64,000 nt of DNA from Sebastes aleutianus (GCA_916700875.1 CAKAKS010000039.1:7899544-7963543), one strand, 5' to 3'. Numbered from the stretch's first letter, positions 40,701 through 49,539 are shown. Numbers and translations are program-made. Notes: a model not told the origin generated them from the sequence alone.

Positions 40701-43700
40701 AACTCAAATAAGGGAGTGTTAAGATCATTTTGGACAGATGATTGTCTGACCTTAAGTTCATGACAATTATCTTTGGTATGAAGGTTATCAGTTAGGAGTC
40801 TTAAGCAGTGATCCACCCACCTCTGTCTTTCTTCGTGGACGTCTTTAGCTCCTCGATGAGCAGCGTGTGCTTCTCCATTTCCCCTGTATACTGCTCCACC
40901 TGCTCACTCAGGATCTTGATTTGATTATCTCTCTCTTGGACGGCCTTTAAGACATTCACCAACAATTTAAAATTAGGTGTAAATCATGTGTAAGAATGTG
41001 CACAGCTGTAGCCCACTGAATCATCTGCACTGTCATCATTAAGGAAATATATGAAGTGAAATGACAAAAAATGGGGAAGCTGAGGTTGAGAGGAGCAGAA
41101 GAGATGGGACTTACACTGCAGAGCTCATATATGACCTGGCCCAGAGCAGCGATAGAGAGATGGAAAGGGAGGACAGGTTGATAGAGCATGTCAAGGCAGA
41201 GAGAGAAAGCAGAAAGTAGGAAAAATGACCGATAGATGGAATAACATGACATGACAGGTCAGGGTTTCCCTGCTTCAAAGGACACAAATAAAAGGCATGC
41301 ACACACAATGACTTTCTGTTTTGTAATAAGTATTTTCGTCTTGGATATTTTAATGATGCTTTACCAAAAATAATTTTAACTCTTGAACATCTTTATGTCT
41401 TGCAGCTATTACTGTGATATATTAAAACATAACCACTTACTGTAATGATGTTGTGAACTAAATAAAATTATGCTTTTATTTGCAAATATTTCTGTCAGCA
41501 CACTTCCTTTCAAAAACACATGAATAAATATCAATTCTATGTTAATGTCATACAAATTTATAGTACTTTTTTTCCATTAATAACAAATGTTGTGTTGGAA
41601 TAGGCTCTGAATGTGCCGACTATATCAAAGTTTTGGGACAAACCTGCTGCAAGGCAATAATGTTGCTTTTGTCCATGTCCAACTGGGCTGAGCGCAACTT
41701 TTCCCTCAGATCACGGATCATCTGCTGGTACACCAAAATGTCATCGTCCTTCCCAGAGAGCACTCTCTGTGTGTGAGGAAAAGACATCATGTCAACACAA
41801 ATGGAAGGCTCATGATGGTCCTGTGGAATAGTTCAACATAGAGCCGAACTTAATGATGGCAAAGAAGTGTGATGATGTGCACATTTACAGGATTTTTAGT
41901 CGCAGGAACTAATGAAGTAAATCAAGGAAGTTAAGTTCCTTGAACACATTCCTATTTACGCTCCTATCATCTCGTAAGAACTGTGAAGTTTCGCCAAATA
42001 AGTCCAATAATGCATTTAAAAAAACATCAGCTTTGTTTGAAATAACACAGAGACACAGTCCTCGTCTTAGTAGTACGACGATGATGTTTGAAAGGATATT
42101 GCACAGGAGATGTGCAGAGGTGGAAAAGTAGACTTGAAATGCCAGAACACCTGTCTCCAGTGTAGTGACAATCTGCTGAGTGTTTCATAGTTTTTTATTT
42201 CCTTTTTTAGTATGTGACCGCATTGATACTCTTCTCTTGCTCGCACACTCCCTGTATTTAACTTTTTTAGTTTAGTTTTAGTTGTTAAATCCACTACATA
42301 GGCTGCGTTTCCACCAAGAAGGTCCTGGTAATTTCAGTCCTGGGACTACTTTTCAAGAAACTAAAACTTCAGCCCATCCTTGTCTGCATTTCCATAGCGA
42401 TCTAAAGACCTGCGAAGATTAGACAAATTAGTCCGCTGACGTATGCGAAAACAACATGACATGAGACAAGGGCTGCTGGTGATCGCAGCGGTAAACACAG
42501 TCTGCAGCCGGCAGTTCAGTGTGTCCGCCCGTTTCATCTAAAAATCACGAAAAAAAAAAAAAAATGTAGGTTTTGTCTCACTGCGACGACATTTACTGCT
42601 GCATAGTTTTTACTGATGCACGTAGGATGAATGAAATGCAGAGGAGGAAAACCGTCTCTCTCCACAGTAAATCGTCTGTTGAGGGTTTGATAGTTATTTA
42701 TTTGTGCTTTAGAACATAATTGCTGTGAAACAATTTTTTTTCCCTCTCATTCATCGCCACACAGTCTGTCTCTTCTAACGTTACCGCTTGTCCTCTCAGC
42801 TCGCTGACCGCTCTCTCTCTTTCTCTTATTTTTCTGTCTTTTTTAAAATGAGTTGGGAAGCCGGCAGCAAAGTTTAACTTAGCCTAGCTTTACTTTTAAT
42901 GTTATCAAAGAGAAATGCTCTCCCCTCCTCCTAAATCGATACTACAGTACTTCCTTGTTTTATGAATGAAGCGGTACACAAGTTGAAGCAGCGGCGCTGT
43001 GTGTGTTTGACCAATCGGCCACGATCATTCCTGCAAACCCCACCCCCACCCTGTACTTTCAGAAAGTAGTACCCCCCCCAACCAGGGCCTTTTTGGGGGG
43101 TAAAATGTCCACGGAACTTAATTTAGACACTGGTCCCTGCGGTCAAAATTCAATGAGTTCCTCAAAAGGTTCCTAGTTCCTAGGGAAAGTTCCTGCGATC
43201 AAAAAGGGGCTTTAGATTGTTTTTTAATGTTAATAAAACCAAACGAGATTCCCATGTGATACTACTGGCAACCAGTGCTTGCTTACACTGTGACTGAAGT
43301 TGTACAGAAGTTGTGACCGCCTTGTGGGATGTCTTTGATTAATCAGTGACACTCGGTACAGCAAACTTCACCCAGATAGTTCCTGGGCCTTTAAAAAGTA
43401 GTCTCCCCCCCCCAAACAGGGGCTTTTTTAAGGGGGAGGAACTAAAATTTAGAGTCCTGTCCCTGCGGTCGAAAGGTTTAAAATTCTTCTCCCCTCCTTT
43501 ATTACAAATATCTTTTAAGGGCATCTGGCTTAAAGATATTAACCGACTGTTGAGAGTTGCAGACATTTGATTAACACTCACCTTCCACTCCTCCACTTTG
43601 GCATTGACTGCTGCCATAATTGGATCCTCCTCTTCAGTCATGCCGTGAATCTTATCTGTTAGCTCTCTGACCTGCACATTAAACAAACAATCCATAATAT

Positions 43701-46700
43701 ATATGAGTATATAATAGCGTTAACATTCTTCTTTTAGTATGTGATAACCTTTAAGTGAAATGATAACTCATCTCAGCATGAACTATATATTATACAAACC
43801 ACACACAGATAAAGGTTGGGAACAGAATACAGGAAAAACAAAGAAGTTCACTGAGGAGGTTCCTTACTTGCAGCTTTGCATGATCCCTCTCTTTCCTCAG
43901 CTGGTCCATAATGGAATCCGTCTGCTGCACAACAATCTTCATCTTGTTGTACTCATCTGTCATCTTTTCCATCTCCCTCACCGACTCCTCCAGACTTTTC
44001 TGCATCTGCTCGTTCTGTGTCTTCAGGTGTATGTTTTCATCCTCCGCTCGCTAATGGACACCAAATAATAGAATAAACTTCATTTGTGAATGCATATTTT
44101 CACATGCTACACATCATAGGTGCAAAAAGCAGGTCATAAAAACAGATGAAAGCCTTAAAAAAATTGTAAAATTTTGAATTATCAATTGAAAACAACACTG
44201 ATCTTGCATGTTTTTGGCAGTACACAGACTTTTTCCCTTTCGCCAAGGTCCTCGGTGGTTCTATATTTCTCAAAGACTAAAGCATCGTACTATTGCTCGG
44301 CTTTCCATGTAATGGTCTGTTAACTCATTCACCACATGGTAGAGTAGATAAATAGATTTCCAAGTACCTGAAGGTCTTCCAAACACTGGTAGAGTTGTCG
44401 GTTGGCCAGGTTGAGCTTCCTCTGGGTCTCAGCGTTCTCGTCTTTGGATGAGATCGGTTCTTTCTGGTCCAGCTCTCCGCGATAGAAGTCCACATCCTGC
44501 TGGAACTGCTCATTCTGTTGTGGTGCAGGAAGGACAGAATTAGTCTCAGAAAAAGAACTGGATCCAATGCCCTGTGGTTGTACACCAATCTGGAGACACT
44601 ACATTTGATTATAAACAACAGATTTGTCTTGTGCTTGGATCTGAAACTGTTAGTCACGTAATAAATCATTCAATTGACAGAAAACGAATACGCAACAACT
44701 TTGACAATCTAATACTTTTTTCAATACTTTTTGATGCAAAAAATATCTGGTTCCAGCTTCTGAAATATTTTTATCTTATATAATATATTGAAAATGTTGG
44801 GGTTTTGGACTGTTCATTTGACAAAACATGTAACTTTGAAGACATTGCCTTGGGGTCTGGGAACTTACTATGTGCATTTTTTCAGTATTTCCTGACATCT
44901 TACAGGCCAATTAATCTTTTAATCAAGGAAACAGTCTCTAGATTAATAGATAATGATAATTAACTAAAGTTAATACCCATCAATGTCCAAATGCTGGTAA
45001 CATTTCTCTATGGCAGGTTTATCAGCAAGGATCACATGCTACACAGGGCAGTAACCTTTGGATGATAACAGTGGGATAACTCACTTATGTCTGTGGATTT
45101 CTTTGAAATGACAATTTTTTAATTCATTGAATTTATATTGAAATATATATTTCAAATATACTCTACTACTATGAAATCTGCTGCGTCACTTTTTCTCTCG
45201 GACACCAGGAAACTGCACTATCTATTTCATACATGCAGTACACTTCATTTATGCACACACGTCTAGAAAGTACTGTGTACACTGTATAATGCTGATTTAT
45301 TTGTATCATGTTTCTACCTTCCTCTTTGGTCTGTATGCTTAGTTATCATATACATACTACATAAACTCTCACAGTGTCTTTACAGGCCACCTTACACTAA
45401 CGCCGAATTCAAACCAGTCAGAGGCGAAGTGCGGCTCGCTGTGACTGACCCTAACCCGCACACGGGAGGCATGTTCATGTTTTTCAGACAGGAAGAATTT
45501 TTTTGTAACATAGGTCAACATGTCACAGGAGTAACAGGATATCTTTACTGATTGGCTGCGGGCCCTCTCTGGCCGCACTTAACCGCTAAAAGTTAAATTT
45601 CTCCCAACTTTTGTTTGGCCACACCTCGCCGCAGAATCAAACGGCAGCAACTCGCTGAGCTCGGGAGCGGCCGCTGCAGCTTTTCATAAACATTGCTTGG
45701 CAGCTCGCCGCTGCTCTGGTGTGAATTTGCTGTAACCTTTTATGGAGTTCTATAAAAAGCTGTGGTAAAATAACATAACATGTGCAATAAGTGACCATCT
45801 GTAGAGAGATTTTTAAAACATGTACTCCATATACTGGCTCACTACAACTACAAACACGATCAAACTGATACCTAATTTTACTTCACTACCTATATTTCTT
45901 ACCTTCTTCTTAAGCTTTTTTATCTATGCCAATGGAATGGAAAGCGAGGAAAAGAGATGAATTGAAGATGAAATTGAGATGAAAAGATGAATTTTGAGAA
46001 AGCATTCATATGAGCAAATGATGGCAGAGAGTAAGAATAGATGGTGGACAGACTGATGATGAAGCGATTAATGAAACTTTTTTAATGATCTGTGTGATGT
46101 AGCGCCAGCTAACACATACCTCTCTTTTCAGCTTCTTGGCCTCATTCTCAGCCTCCTCTGCTCGCACAACCAACTGGGAAAACAAACCAGAGAGTACAAA
46201 ATGAAGAAACACAGTTTGAGTTTGACCACACCAGATGCATATACATAAGTTACTTTTGCACTTGGCAATAGCCTTGCTCCAGTGTGTTAACCTGTGTATT
46301 AAAGCAGCAGTAGGCAGATTGGAGCAAATATGATTAAAAAAAGTTATTTTTATAAAAACGCATGAGAAAGATAATCTGAAAAAAATCATGTGCTTCTGTG
46401 TCCTCCGGTGCTCCTAATAGCATCTGCAAGATTTCACAGACTGGAGGAAAACAACCAATCAGAGCTGATCTGGAGCCTGCCGTCTCTGAGCAGCTGTCAA
46501 TCACTCGCAAACACTGATCAAACGGTCGAACTAGGCATTGCTGAACAAATATGAATCAATATTCTGTTACTGTAATGACTATTTCTCGCTTAAAATGTTT
46601 TCAGAAAAATCTAGTTTACTGTTAAGCTGTAAAATGAGAAAGTTTGTGACCCAACAGCCATGTTGAGAACAGTTGAGGAAATACCAAGCACCGCCCACCA

Positions 46701-49530
46701 GCCGGAGCAAACTTTCCCATTTAACAGCTAAACCTGCCTTACAAGATGTTTCTAAAAACATTTTATGCGAGAAATAGGCATCAGAGTAACAAAATATTGA
46801 TTCATATTTGATCAGCGCTGCCTAGTTTGACCATTTGATCGGAGTTCAGGAGTGATTGACAGCTGCCTTTGTTGAATGAACAGCCAATAGGAACGCTCTC
46901 GCTCTGAAATGACCTGTGATTGGCCCAAGTCTCCTGTAGCAAGTTAGATTTTTTAAATCCTGAAAACAGAGCCATGAGGAGGTGCAGACTTCTAGTTTTC
47001 TCTCAGAACACTTGAATTACAATATGTTGAAAGGTTATTATGTTTTCTTTCCCCAATGATGCCAAAAACATTCTGCCTACTGCTACTTTAAATGTGTTAC
47101 TTGTAATGAACCACTCAATTCAACAAAATGTTAGTTTTTAATTGAACATTCTTTGTTAGAACAAATTATTTATTACTTGAGTATATTAAAATATAAATAT
47201 ATGCCATTCAATAAAACCCAATGGCACCATCTCTTTCCATGAATAACATCAAGGGACAAAAATAGCATGTACTTACAAGGACATACCAGCACAACTAGCT
47301 AATGTTAGACATTGTGTCAAGCTCATTAGTTAGACCAATTTCTAACTAATGAGCTAATATGTGAAGGTCATTCCAGGACTGAATACTGAATACTCTGTAG
47401 TCCTGTGATATGCGTGGGAATTATGGGTAACGTGCTCATACCTCCTCAATTGTTTTCTTTTCCTTGCCCATTTCTTTCTTTATCTGGGTCAACTCCTTCT
47501 CCCTCTGCTCCAGCTGGGTTTCGAGCTGCCGAATCTCATCTCTCAGAAAGCGGGTGTCTGGCCCTTTGCCGGAGTACTGAGCCGTATGGACCGGAAACAA
47601 GACAAACAAACACCCAAACAACCCCCACCAAGAAAGCTCTTAGTCTCCCATCACCTCCATCTGTTCACAACACTAATATATGCATACACGGTCACTAACA
47701 AGTCCTAAAACAAGGATTACCTTTCTCTGTGCGTGACAAACTGTGGGAGTGCAAAATCTGATTACATACAAACCTTAAAAAAATGAAAATACTAATCGAG
47801 TTGAAACTAGAAGTGATGGCTGTGAGCATGCAAGGAATTAGCTGTAATCTTCTTAGGTGCTGTCATTCAGCGGTCACCAAAACCAATCCCTTTGTAGCCA
47901 GGGTTACACTCTATGATTGGCTAAAAGATTTGGCACTGTTGCCGGAAGTAAAACACCACATTTCCAGTTAGACACATTAATGCTTCTTTTCCACATTTAT
48001 AATGGTACTGACATTCATCCCAGTGATGAAATGAATAGCTCAATGAGTAACGTACAAAATGTGACATACAGTGTGAAAGCATGCGGACATACAGTGTATA
48101 GGCATATGCTGAAAAGCATTACCTTGTAGTCTTGTTCCAGCCTTGACACCTTGGCGAGGAGTTCATTTTCTACAATGCAGAAGACATGACCAATAACGTA
48201 TACAGCCCTCTATGTTAGTAAAACTTTAAAAACATTTTGACTACCAAACTCCATCTATGCACTAACCAGTTTTGGCATGCTTCACACCAATGGTCTCGAC
48301 AAAGTCGGAGGAAATAGTAGCTTCCTGATCCTTAATCTAACAGGCAGAGGGAGAGAAGACAATTACATGACAAACATATATTATTTTAATTGCAATATTT
48401 CAAGCATCATATGCCCACAAAATAGCATATCAAAGTTAATAATGTGAAAAAGTTAGTAATTATAAACAAAATATTCTTGCTTATTGTATGGGAGAGATCA
48501 GAATATAGCAATAATAATAATATTGAACACCTTCAGTAGGGTCTGAAACACTCTGAGGACTTGAATAATGTTCTCCGGAGCTTTATCCTTCACCTCCCAT
48601 TCTTCCGTCTGCATGAAAAGCATAGTTTAAAGTGAAAAATGGTCAAATTCATGGTCATTTGAACTCATAATAACAATATTCTGATACAGCACAAGAACCT
48701 GCACCAAAACAGTGACAAAAGTGGAACTAAATTAAAAAAGATATACATAAATACATATTACAGATACATGTTCAGATGACTGCATTAAGTTCAACAATAA
48801 CTTTCTGCAGATGTAAGGCTACTATGTGAGATATCCAGGTCAACAGTGACCACAGGTGGAATTTCATTCATTCATTCATTCATTCATCCTCACTGTGCAA
48901 TATCATTTTCCACTTGTGCAATTTTGTTAATAGTCTGTTTATTGTCAATACTGTATATACTGCTCCTATTTTTATACTTCCTTCTATTTAAATGGTTCAT
49001 ATTTTGTTACACTTTGTTTAGCTCTTTTTTAATGTGTTAGCTGATGCTTCTTGTTTTTCGCTCTATCCCCTTTGCTGCTGTACACTGCAAATTTCCCCAC
49101 TGCAGGTCTAATAAAGGAATATATTATCTTATCTTATCTTATCTTCTCTTATCTTATCTTATAAGCAGTGGGCAGTCAAAGGAAAACAATCTGAGGAGTA
49201 CATTTTGCTGACAAAGCCACTGAGCAAGGAGCTATAATACCCTGAACAATAATCTCAGATCAGCAGGACAGTAGTCTCTCTTTGTGAAAGTAGCCAGGGC
49301 TAAACATAGTACAACACAACTGTACTCAACTTGTAACTTGAAACCAGTTTAGTGGTTGGGCAACTGAGCTGAAATCTGAGCTGTAACGTTAATTGATGAT
49401 ACTGGTGTGAAGTGATGGCAATTACCAAAACGAACATGTCGATGACCTCGTCCAGTTGGTGTTTTTCACATTCAAAGAGACTCGCAGGGTCAATTCTCGT
49501 CACTTTATCCCACTCAAGAGCAGCAGGCAT
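6676..49530 (-). CDS. cep290: centrosomal protein of 290 kDa, complete coding gene
   Basis: CEP290 (NPHP6) is a long coiled-coil scaffold of centriolar satellites and of the ciliary transition zone, where it links axonemal microtubules to membrane. Human loss causes Joubert, Meckel and Leber congenital amaurosis disease. Exons from 5' to 3' (minus strand): 49426-49530, 48531-48608, 48267-48336, 48123-48169, 47442-47576, 46120-46173, 45903-45923, 44368-44514, 43868-44050, 43582-43671, 41644-41766, 40821-40944, 39748-39920, 39279-39441, 39060-39160, 38901-38967, 37039-37148, 36198-36273, 35891-36024, 30881-31045, 29526-29675, 29311-29426, 29116-29218, 28405-28635, 28062-28235, 27831-27942, 27355-27560, 26651-26802, 25882-25993, 24837-25292, 24532-24696, 23466-23573, 23229-23363, 22866-23135, 22515-22622, 21638-21837, 20503-20716, 18859-18996, 17811-18032, 15995-16117, 15775-15917, 14853-15012, 14342-14461, [12657-13439 optional], 12195-12329, 10636-10722, 10213-10377, 9970-10092, 9507-9676, 9190-9331, 8146-8219, 7105-7199, 6676-6920. 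Without the optional segment the model is 7,320 nt, or 2,439 residues; human is 2,479. All phases close. Confidence 0.96.
7385..8068. repeat. AT-rich minisatellite with terminal (TA)n
   Basis: About 7,390-8,035 is a decayed tandem array whose phrase is roughly ATACTATACTATGACTTTTT plus a variable CACAAAATTTT-type spacer. It is followed by (TA)n at about 8,042-8,068. ORFs read through it are artefacts of the repeat. It lies in a CEP290 intron between exons 7105-7199 and 8146-8219. Confidence 0.85.
8338..8620. repeat. probable MITE fragment starting with TTAA
   Basis: It starts TTAAAGGAAAACTCCACCTA, which I recognise as a common fish short-repeat start. The right end could not be defined, so the boundary is approximate. 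The rest of the intron up to 9,060 shows no exon. Confidence 0.4.
9069..9192 (-). repeat. short duplications that copy the donor of CEP290 exon 9190-9331
   Basis: TTAGCCTGTACCTGA (at the true exon edge, about 9179-9193) recurs as TTAGCCAGTACCTGA (about 9138-9152) and TTAGCCTGTACTTGA (about 9069-9083). The first two lie in a 41-bp tandem duplication. On the minus strand this places a second CAG|GTAC donor 41 nt downstream of the real one. Confidence 0.75.
11046..11935. repeat. MITE-like element followed by a LINE-like 3' tail
   Basis: About 11,046-11,650 begins AAAGGACCAATATGTAAT and ends, in reverse complement, GCAAGCAATATGTAGCA, suggesting a fold-back element. About 11,700-11,935 ends TTTTTCTGGCTAAATAAAGG plus A-rich sequence, like a non-LTR 3' end. 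Neither has a coding frame. The element is in the CEP290 intron between exons 10636-10722 and 12195-12329. Confidence 0.5.
12195..12329 (-). CDS. cep290: CEP290 exon encoding the KENLKL-FQLEQ segment
   Basis: This is a 45-codon, phase 0/0 exon with the conserved string KENLKLASENLELRFQLEQ, against human KENLKLSSENIELKFQLEQ. It fixes the reading frame immediately downstream of the large extra exon candidate at 12657-13439. Its first residues, TSGRGTG, correspond to human ISGIES. Confidence 0.95.
12657..13439 (-). CDS. cep290: extra 261-codon acidic exon candidate of CEP290 (not in human protein)
   Basis: The segment is 783 nt (exactly 261 codons), open throughout, with acceptor ATTCATAG|CCT and donor CTGAAG|GTACTC. 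It is phase 0 at both ends, matching flanking exons 14342-14461 (ends RPS) and 12195-12329 (starts TSG). In human, the equivalents of RPS and TSG are adjacent, so this is an in-frame insertion after residue 2028. Composition is unlike the rest of the protein: not heptad-like; Ser/Ala/Pro-rich at the start; rich in Glu, Asp, Thr, Ala, Gly and Pro in the middle (EEKPEEAVEQAELKDEA, DDTDDDAG); and ending in a basic stretch (IVKKRDDRVRKRESRSLRYL). Reading past the donor reaches a stop at 12618, so it could also act as an alternative last exon. Alternatives are a nested minus-strand gene or a rarely used cassette. I do not recognise a domain. That it is coding is likely; that it is spliced into CEP290 is an inference. 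Confidence 0.6.
13575..14150. repeat. degenerate hAT-like repeat fragments
   Basis: Two pieces: 13,575-13,862 (GAGCTGAAACGATT ... GATTAATCTATGGAATAATC) and 13,935-14,150 (AGGGCTGAAAATATT ... ). They share phrases with 15,425-15,680 and 890-1,210. The boundaries are approximate. Confidence 0.5.
14342..18032 (-). CDS. cep290: CEP290 exons for residues of the distal coiled coil (five exons)
   Basis: Exons 17811-18032, 15995-16117, 15775-15917, 14853-15012 and 14342-14461 encode continuous coiled coil. Diagnostic matches to human are RWEEGKKWQSKMEKVKNSLK (15775-15917), LKGRGVTADQVVGVR (14853-15012), and HQALPRDDA and LRNRYLEERLHSVE (14342-14461). The donor of 14853-15012 is TAC|GTAGCA; a nearer GTACGT would break the frame. 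Introns in this block hold only repeats. Confidence 0.94.
15425..15680. repeat. hAT-like repeat fragment
   Basis: It begins AGAGCTGAATCGATTATTTC and ends with AGATTAATCGATAATGAAAA, giving short imperfect terminal inverted repeats, and resembles 13,575-14,150. No ORF is present. Confidence 0.5.
16420..16662 (+). repeat. LINE-like 3' tail
   Basis: A T-rich tract leads to ACATTTCACTGTACCATTGA and then ACTAATAAAGTAAAACTGAA, the usual look of a truncated fish non-LTR 3' end. About 16,663-17,810, to the next CEP290 exon, is intron with no exon that I can identify. Confidence 0.45.
18859..28235 (-). CDS. cep290: CEP290 central exons (fourteen exons)
   Basis: Exons 28062-28235, 27831-27942, 27355-27560, 26651-26802, 25882-25993, 24837-25292, 24532-24696, 23466-23573, 23229-23363, 22866-23135, 22515-22622, 21638-21837, 20503-20716 and 18859-18996 encode the central coiled coils. 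Strong matches to human are LEMKELNERQRAEHAHKMYE (27355-27560), KHLRQTIQSLRRQFAGALPL (24837-25292, the longest conserved exon at 456 nt, residues about 1175-1326), SRDKVINELRLRLPA (22866-23135), MKNLVERLKAQL (20503-20716) and ALLELRAEMTSAAE (18859-18996). All introns are GT-AG. Within this block several intronic duplications copy pieces of exon 27355-27560. Confidence 0.95.
18997..20502 (-). other. CEP290 intron without identifiable exon
   Basis: This is intron between exons 18859-18996 and 20503-20716. It contains unassigned moderately repetitive sequence. ORFs here show no CEP290 similarity and no splice-consistent frame. Confidence 0.6.
21880..22080. repeat. dispersed repeat related to 40,100-40,265
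   Basis: It shares GAGCATATCT, CACGGCTCTCAACATGGT and AACCGGAGGGTGGGTG with 40,100-40,265 in the same orientation. No ORF of note is present; the family is not recognised. Confidence 0.65.
23739..24382. mobile_element. MITE-like element with about 20-bp inverted ends
   Basis: The left end is ATTGTGGTGTGTGTCAA and the right end in reverse complement is ATTGTGGTGTGTCTCAA. The interior has no transposase frame. It lies in the CEP290 intron between exons 23466-23573 and 24532-24696. Confidence 0.6.
26132..26448. mobile_element. TTAA-flanked MITE, 317 bp, piggyBac-like ends
   Basis: It is bounded by TTAA at 26128-26131 and 26449-26452. The inverted ends are CACTAGAACCGCCAAGGGGT on the left and, in reverse complement, CACTAGAACCACCAGAGGGG on the right. 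It is AT-rich inside with no ORF. Confidence 0.85.
26829..27384. repeat. tandem duplication (about 260 bp) carrying the end of a CEP290 exon
   Basis: 26,829-27,088 and 27,122-27,384 are near-identical direct copies about 293 bp apart (shared TTGAGAAATCGAGGAAAAAT, CCAAAGAGGCTCTAGGT). The right copy includes the last 30 nt and donor of the real exon 27355-27560. The left copy holds a dead-end duplicate of that exon tail and donor (27,058-27,088). Confidence 0.85.
27508..27782. repeat. fold-back (inverted) copy of a CEP290 exon segment
   Basis: 27,508-27,548, inside exon 27355-27560, reappears inverted at 27,742-27,782 with 40 of 41 bases matching. Immediately beside it, 27,687-27,710 and 27,722-27,745 form a perfect 24-bp inverted repeat with an 11-nt spacer. 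The arrangement looks like replication template switching. Confidence 0.85.
28405..31045 (-). CDS. cep290: CEP290 exons (five exons) with the SHQQGLLYKEYL segment
   Basis: Exons 30881-31045, 29526-29675, 29311-29426, 29116-29218 and 28405-28635 encode coiled coil. Matches to human include GRNEELRQEL (30881-31045), PSSTEVISSLNEYAVRLLQ (29526-29675) and SHQQGLLYKEYL (29311-29426). Phases close across all introns. Confidence 0.93.
31273..31996. mobile_element. long-TIR MITE in CEP290 intron
   Basis: The outer parts are inverted repeats of more than 100 bp: GGTCCAGTATTGAGGGAGAA at 31,329 is matched inverted near 31,910, and CTGTAATGTAATCGCTCGG at 31,375 is matched inverted near 31,855. The right end abuts TTAA (31,993-31,996); the left edge is decayed. 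I recognise the GTAACTT..GTATTTTTCAA end as a frequent fish repeat. No transposase frame. Confidence 0.8.
32771..33346 (+). repeat. dispersed fold-ended repeat, forward copy
   Basis: It starts GGACTGTCAATCGATTAAAA and ends CATTAACTTTGGCAGCCC, giving imperfect TIRs of the type GGGCTGTCAA. Other copies are at 60,681-61,361 (same orientation), 35,100-35,632 (inverted) and 2,690-3,085 (partial). About 31,997-32,770 is unassigned. Confidence 0.8.
33347..35099 (-). other. CEP290 intron; LINE-like tail near 34,676-34,860
   Basis: No CEP290 exon is visible in this part of the 4.8-kb intron. 34,676-34,860 ends AAATTTCCCTAGAGGCAACA plus a CATT repeat, like a truncated retrotransposon tail. The remainder is unassigned. 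Confidence 0.5.
35100..35632 (-). repeat. dispersed fold-ended repeat, inverted copy
   Basis: Reverse-oriented relative to 32,771-33,346, it shares TGTGAATGAAAATGGGTTCT and ends TAAATATTTTAGCCCTAG. With the forward copy it could form a long hairpin in the same CEP290 intron. Confidence 0.75.
35891..40944 (-). CDS. cep290: CEP290 exons (eight exons) around the LEPK-QYKAENQ segment
   Basis: Exons 40821-40944, 39748-39920, 39279-39441, 39060-39160, 38901-38967, 37039-37148, 36198-36273 and 35891-36024. Matches to human: ILSEQVEQYTGEMEKHTLLI (40821-40944), TKEINQLEMRMNDLMDENED (39279-39441), LEPK and QYKAENQVL (39060-39160), and NIPSLERLAN (35891-36024). The acceptor of 39748-39920 was placed at CCAAG|GC rather than the later CAGCAG, because only the former keeps frame and yields GLPSAIQQRK. 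Confidence 0.93.
38407..38820. mobile_element. hAT-like non-autonomous element, about 414 bp
   Basis: The ends are GCAAGGCTCGACAGTAAGG on the left and GCAGGGCTCAACAATCAGC on the right (reverse complement), with similar 8-bp flanks around CCTTAGG/CTTAAGG. It holds a (TA)n at about 38,541-38,562 and a short frame (about 38,690-38,748) starting MAKQIKLFDCG that could be a relic of a transposase start. This is uncertain. Confidence 0.6.
40100..40265. repeat. dispersed repeat related to 21,880-22,080
   Basis: It shares GCACGGCTCTCAACATGGTG and AACCGGAGGGTGGGTG with the other copy. About 40,266-40,800 is intron with no exon seen. Confidence 0.6.
41115..41135 (-). CDS. cep290: candidate 21-nt in-frame CEP290 microexon (VIYELCS)
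   Basis: On the minus strand a pyrimidine-rich stretch and GGGCCAG precede GTCATATATGAGCTCTGCAG plus T, followed by a consensus donor GTAAGT. It is 7 codons, phase 0/0, in the intron between exons 41644-41766 (ends LQQ) and 40821-40944 (starts AVQERD), both phase 0. Human CEP290 joins these directly (LQQ-GIQERD), so the segment would be an optional insertion. A TGC lies shortly upstream of the acceptor, as in many SRRM3/4-type microexons. Chance occurrence cannot be excluded. Confidence 0.35.
41644..48608 (-). CDS. cep290: CEP290 N-terminal region exons (ten exons)
   Basis: Exons 48531-48608, 48267-48336, 48123-48169, 47442-47576, 46120-46173, 45903-45923, 44368-44514, 43868-44050, 43582-43671 and 41644-41766 encode the N-terminal coiled coils. 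Clear human matches are DTRFLRDEIRQLETQLEQ (47442-47576), RAEEAENEAKKLKRE (46120-46173), LEESVREMEKMTDEYNKMK (43868-44050), EEEDPIMAAVNAKVEEWK (43582-43671) and LREKLRSAQLDMDKSN (41644-41766). Confidence 0.95.
42298..43216. mobile_element. MITE-like element (TTTCCACC family), plus partial copy to its right
   Basis: The left end is GGCTGCGTTTCCACCAAGAA; the right end contains GGAAAGTTCCTGCGATCAAA. A partial second copy at about 43,372-43,485 repeats the internal CAGGGGCTTTTTTAAGGGGG and CCTGCGGTCGAAAGG phrases. No ORF of note. It lies in the CEP290 intron between exons 41644-41766 and 43582-43671. Confidence 0.6.
45386..45738. mobile_element. possible fold-back element
   Basis: The left edge CGCCGAATTCAAACCAG...GGCGAAG resembles, in reverse complement, the right edge AGCAAATTCACACCAGAGCAG. 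No ORF. The ends are approximate and the family is unknown. Confidence 0.4.
45903..45923 (-). CDS. cep290: CEP290 21-nt coding microexon (IKKLKKK)
   Basis: Acceptor GGCATAG and donor GTAAGA flank seven codons reading IKKLKKK, matching human NKRLKKK between RRE and NEQ. Phase 0/0. It bridges exons 46120-46173 and 44368-44514. Confidence 0.9.
46303..47087. mobile_element. TTAA-flanked long-TIR MITE, 785 bp
   Basis: It is bounded by TTAA at 46299-46302 and 47088-47091. The ends are AGCAGCAGTAGGCAGA and, inverted, AGTAGCAGTAGGCAGA. Inner blocks are also inverted copies (GAATCAATATTCTGTTACTG near 46,550 against its complement near 46,790), so most of the element folds back. No transposase ORF. 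Confidence 0.85.
48866..49160 (+). repeat. CATT microsatellite and LINE-like 3' tail with TATCT repeats
   Basis: It begins with (CATT)n at about 48,866-48,888, includes CACTGCAAATTTCCCCACTG and ends TCTAATAAAGGAATATATTA plus (TATCT)n. This is typical of a truncated fish non-LTR element. It lies in the first coding intron of CEP290. Confidence 0.65.
49426..49530 (-). CDS. cep290: CEP290 start exon
   Basis: This exon carries 35 codons beginning MPAALEWDKVTRIDP, against human MPPNINWKEIMKVDP. The ATG is at 49528-49530 in the context GCCAAGATGC, a good initiation context. The donor after TTG is GTAATT. No acceptor is obvious just upstream, so the 5' UTR may run directly up to the promoter region near 50,040. 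Confidence 0.9.
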
Positions 49531-49539
49531 CTTGGCCAC

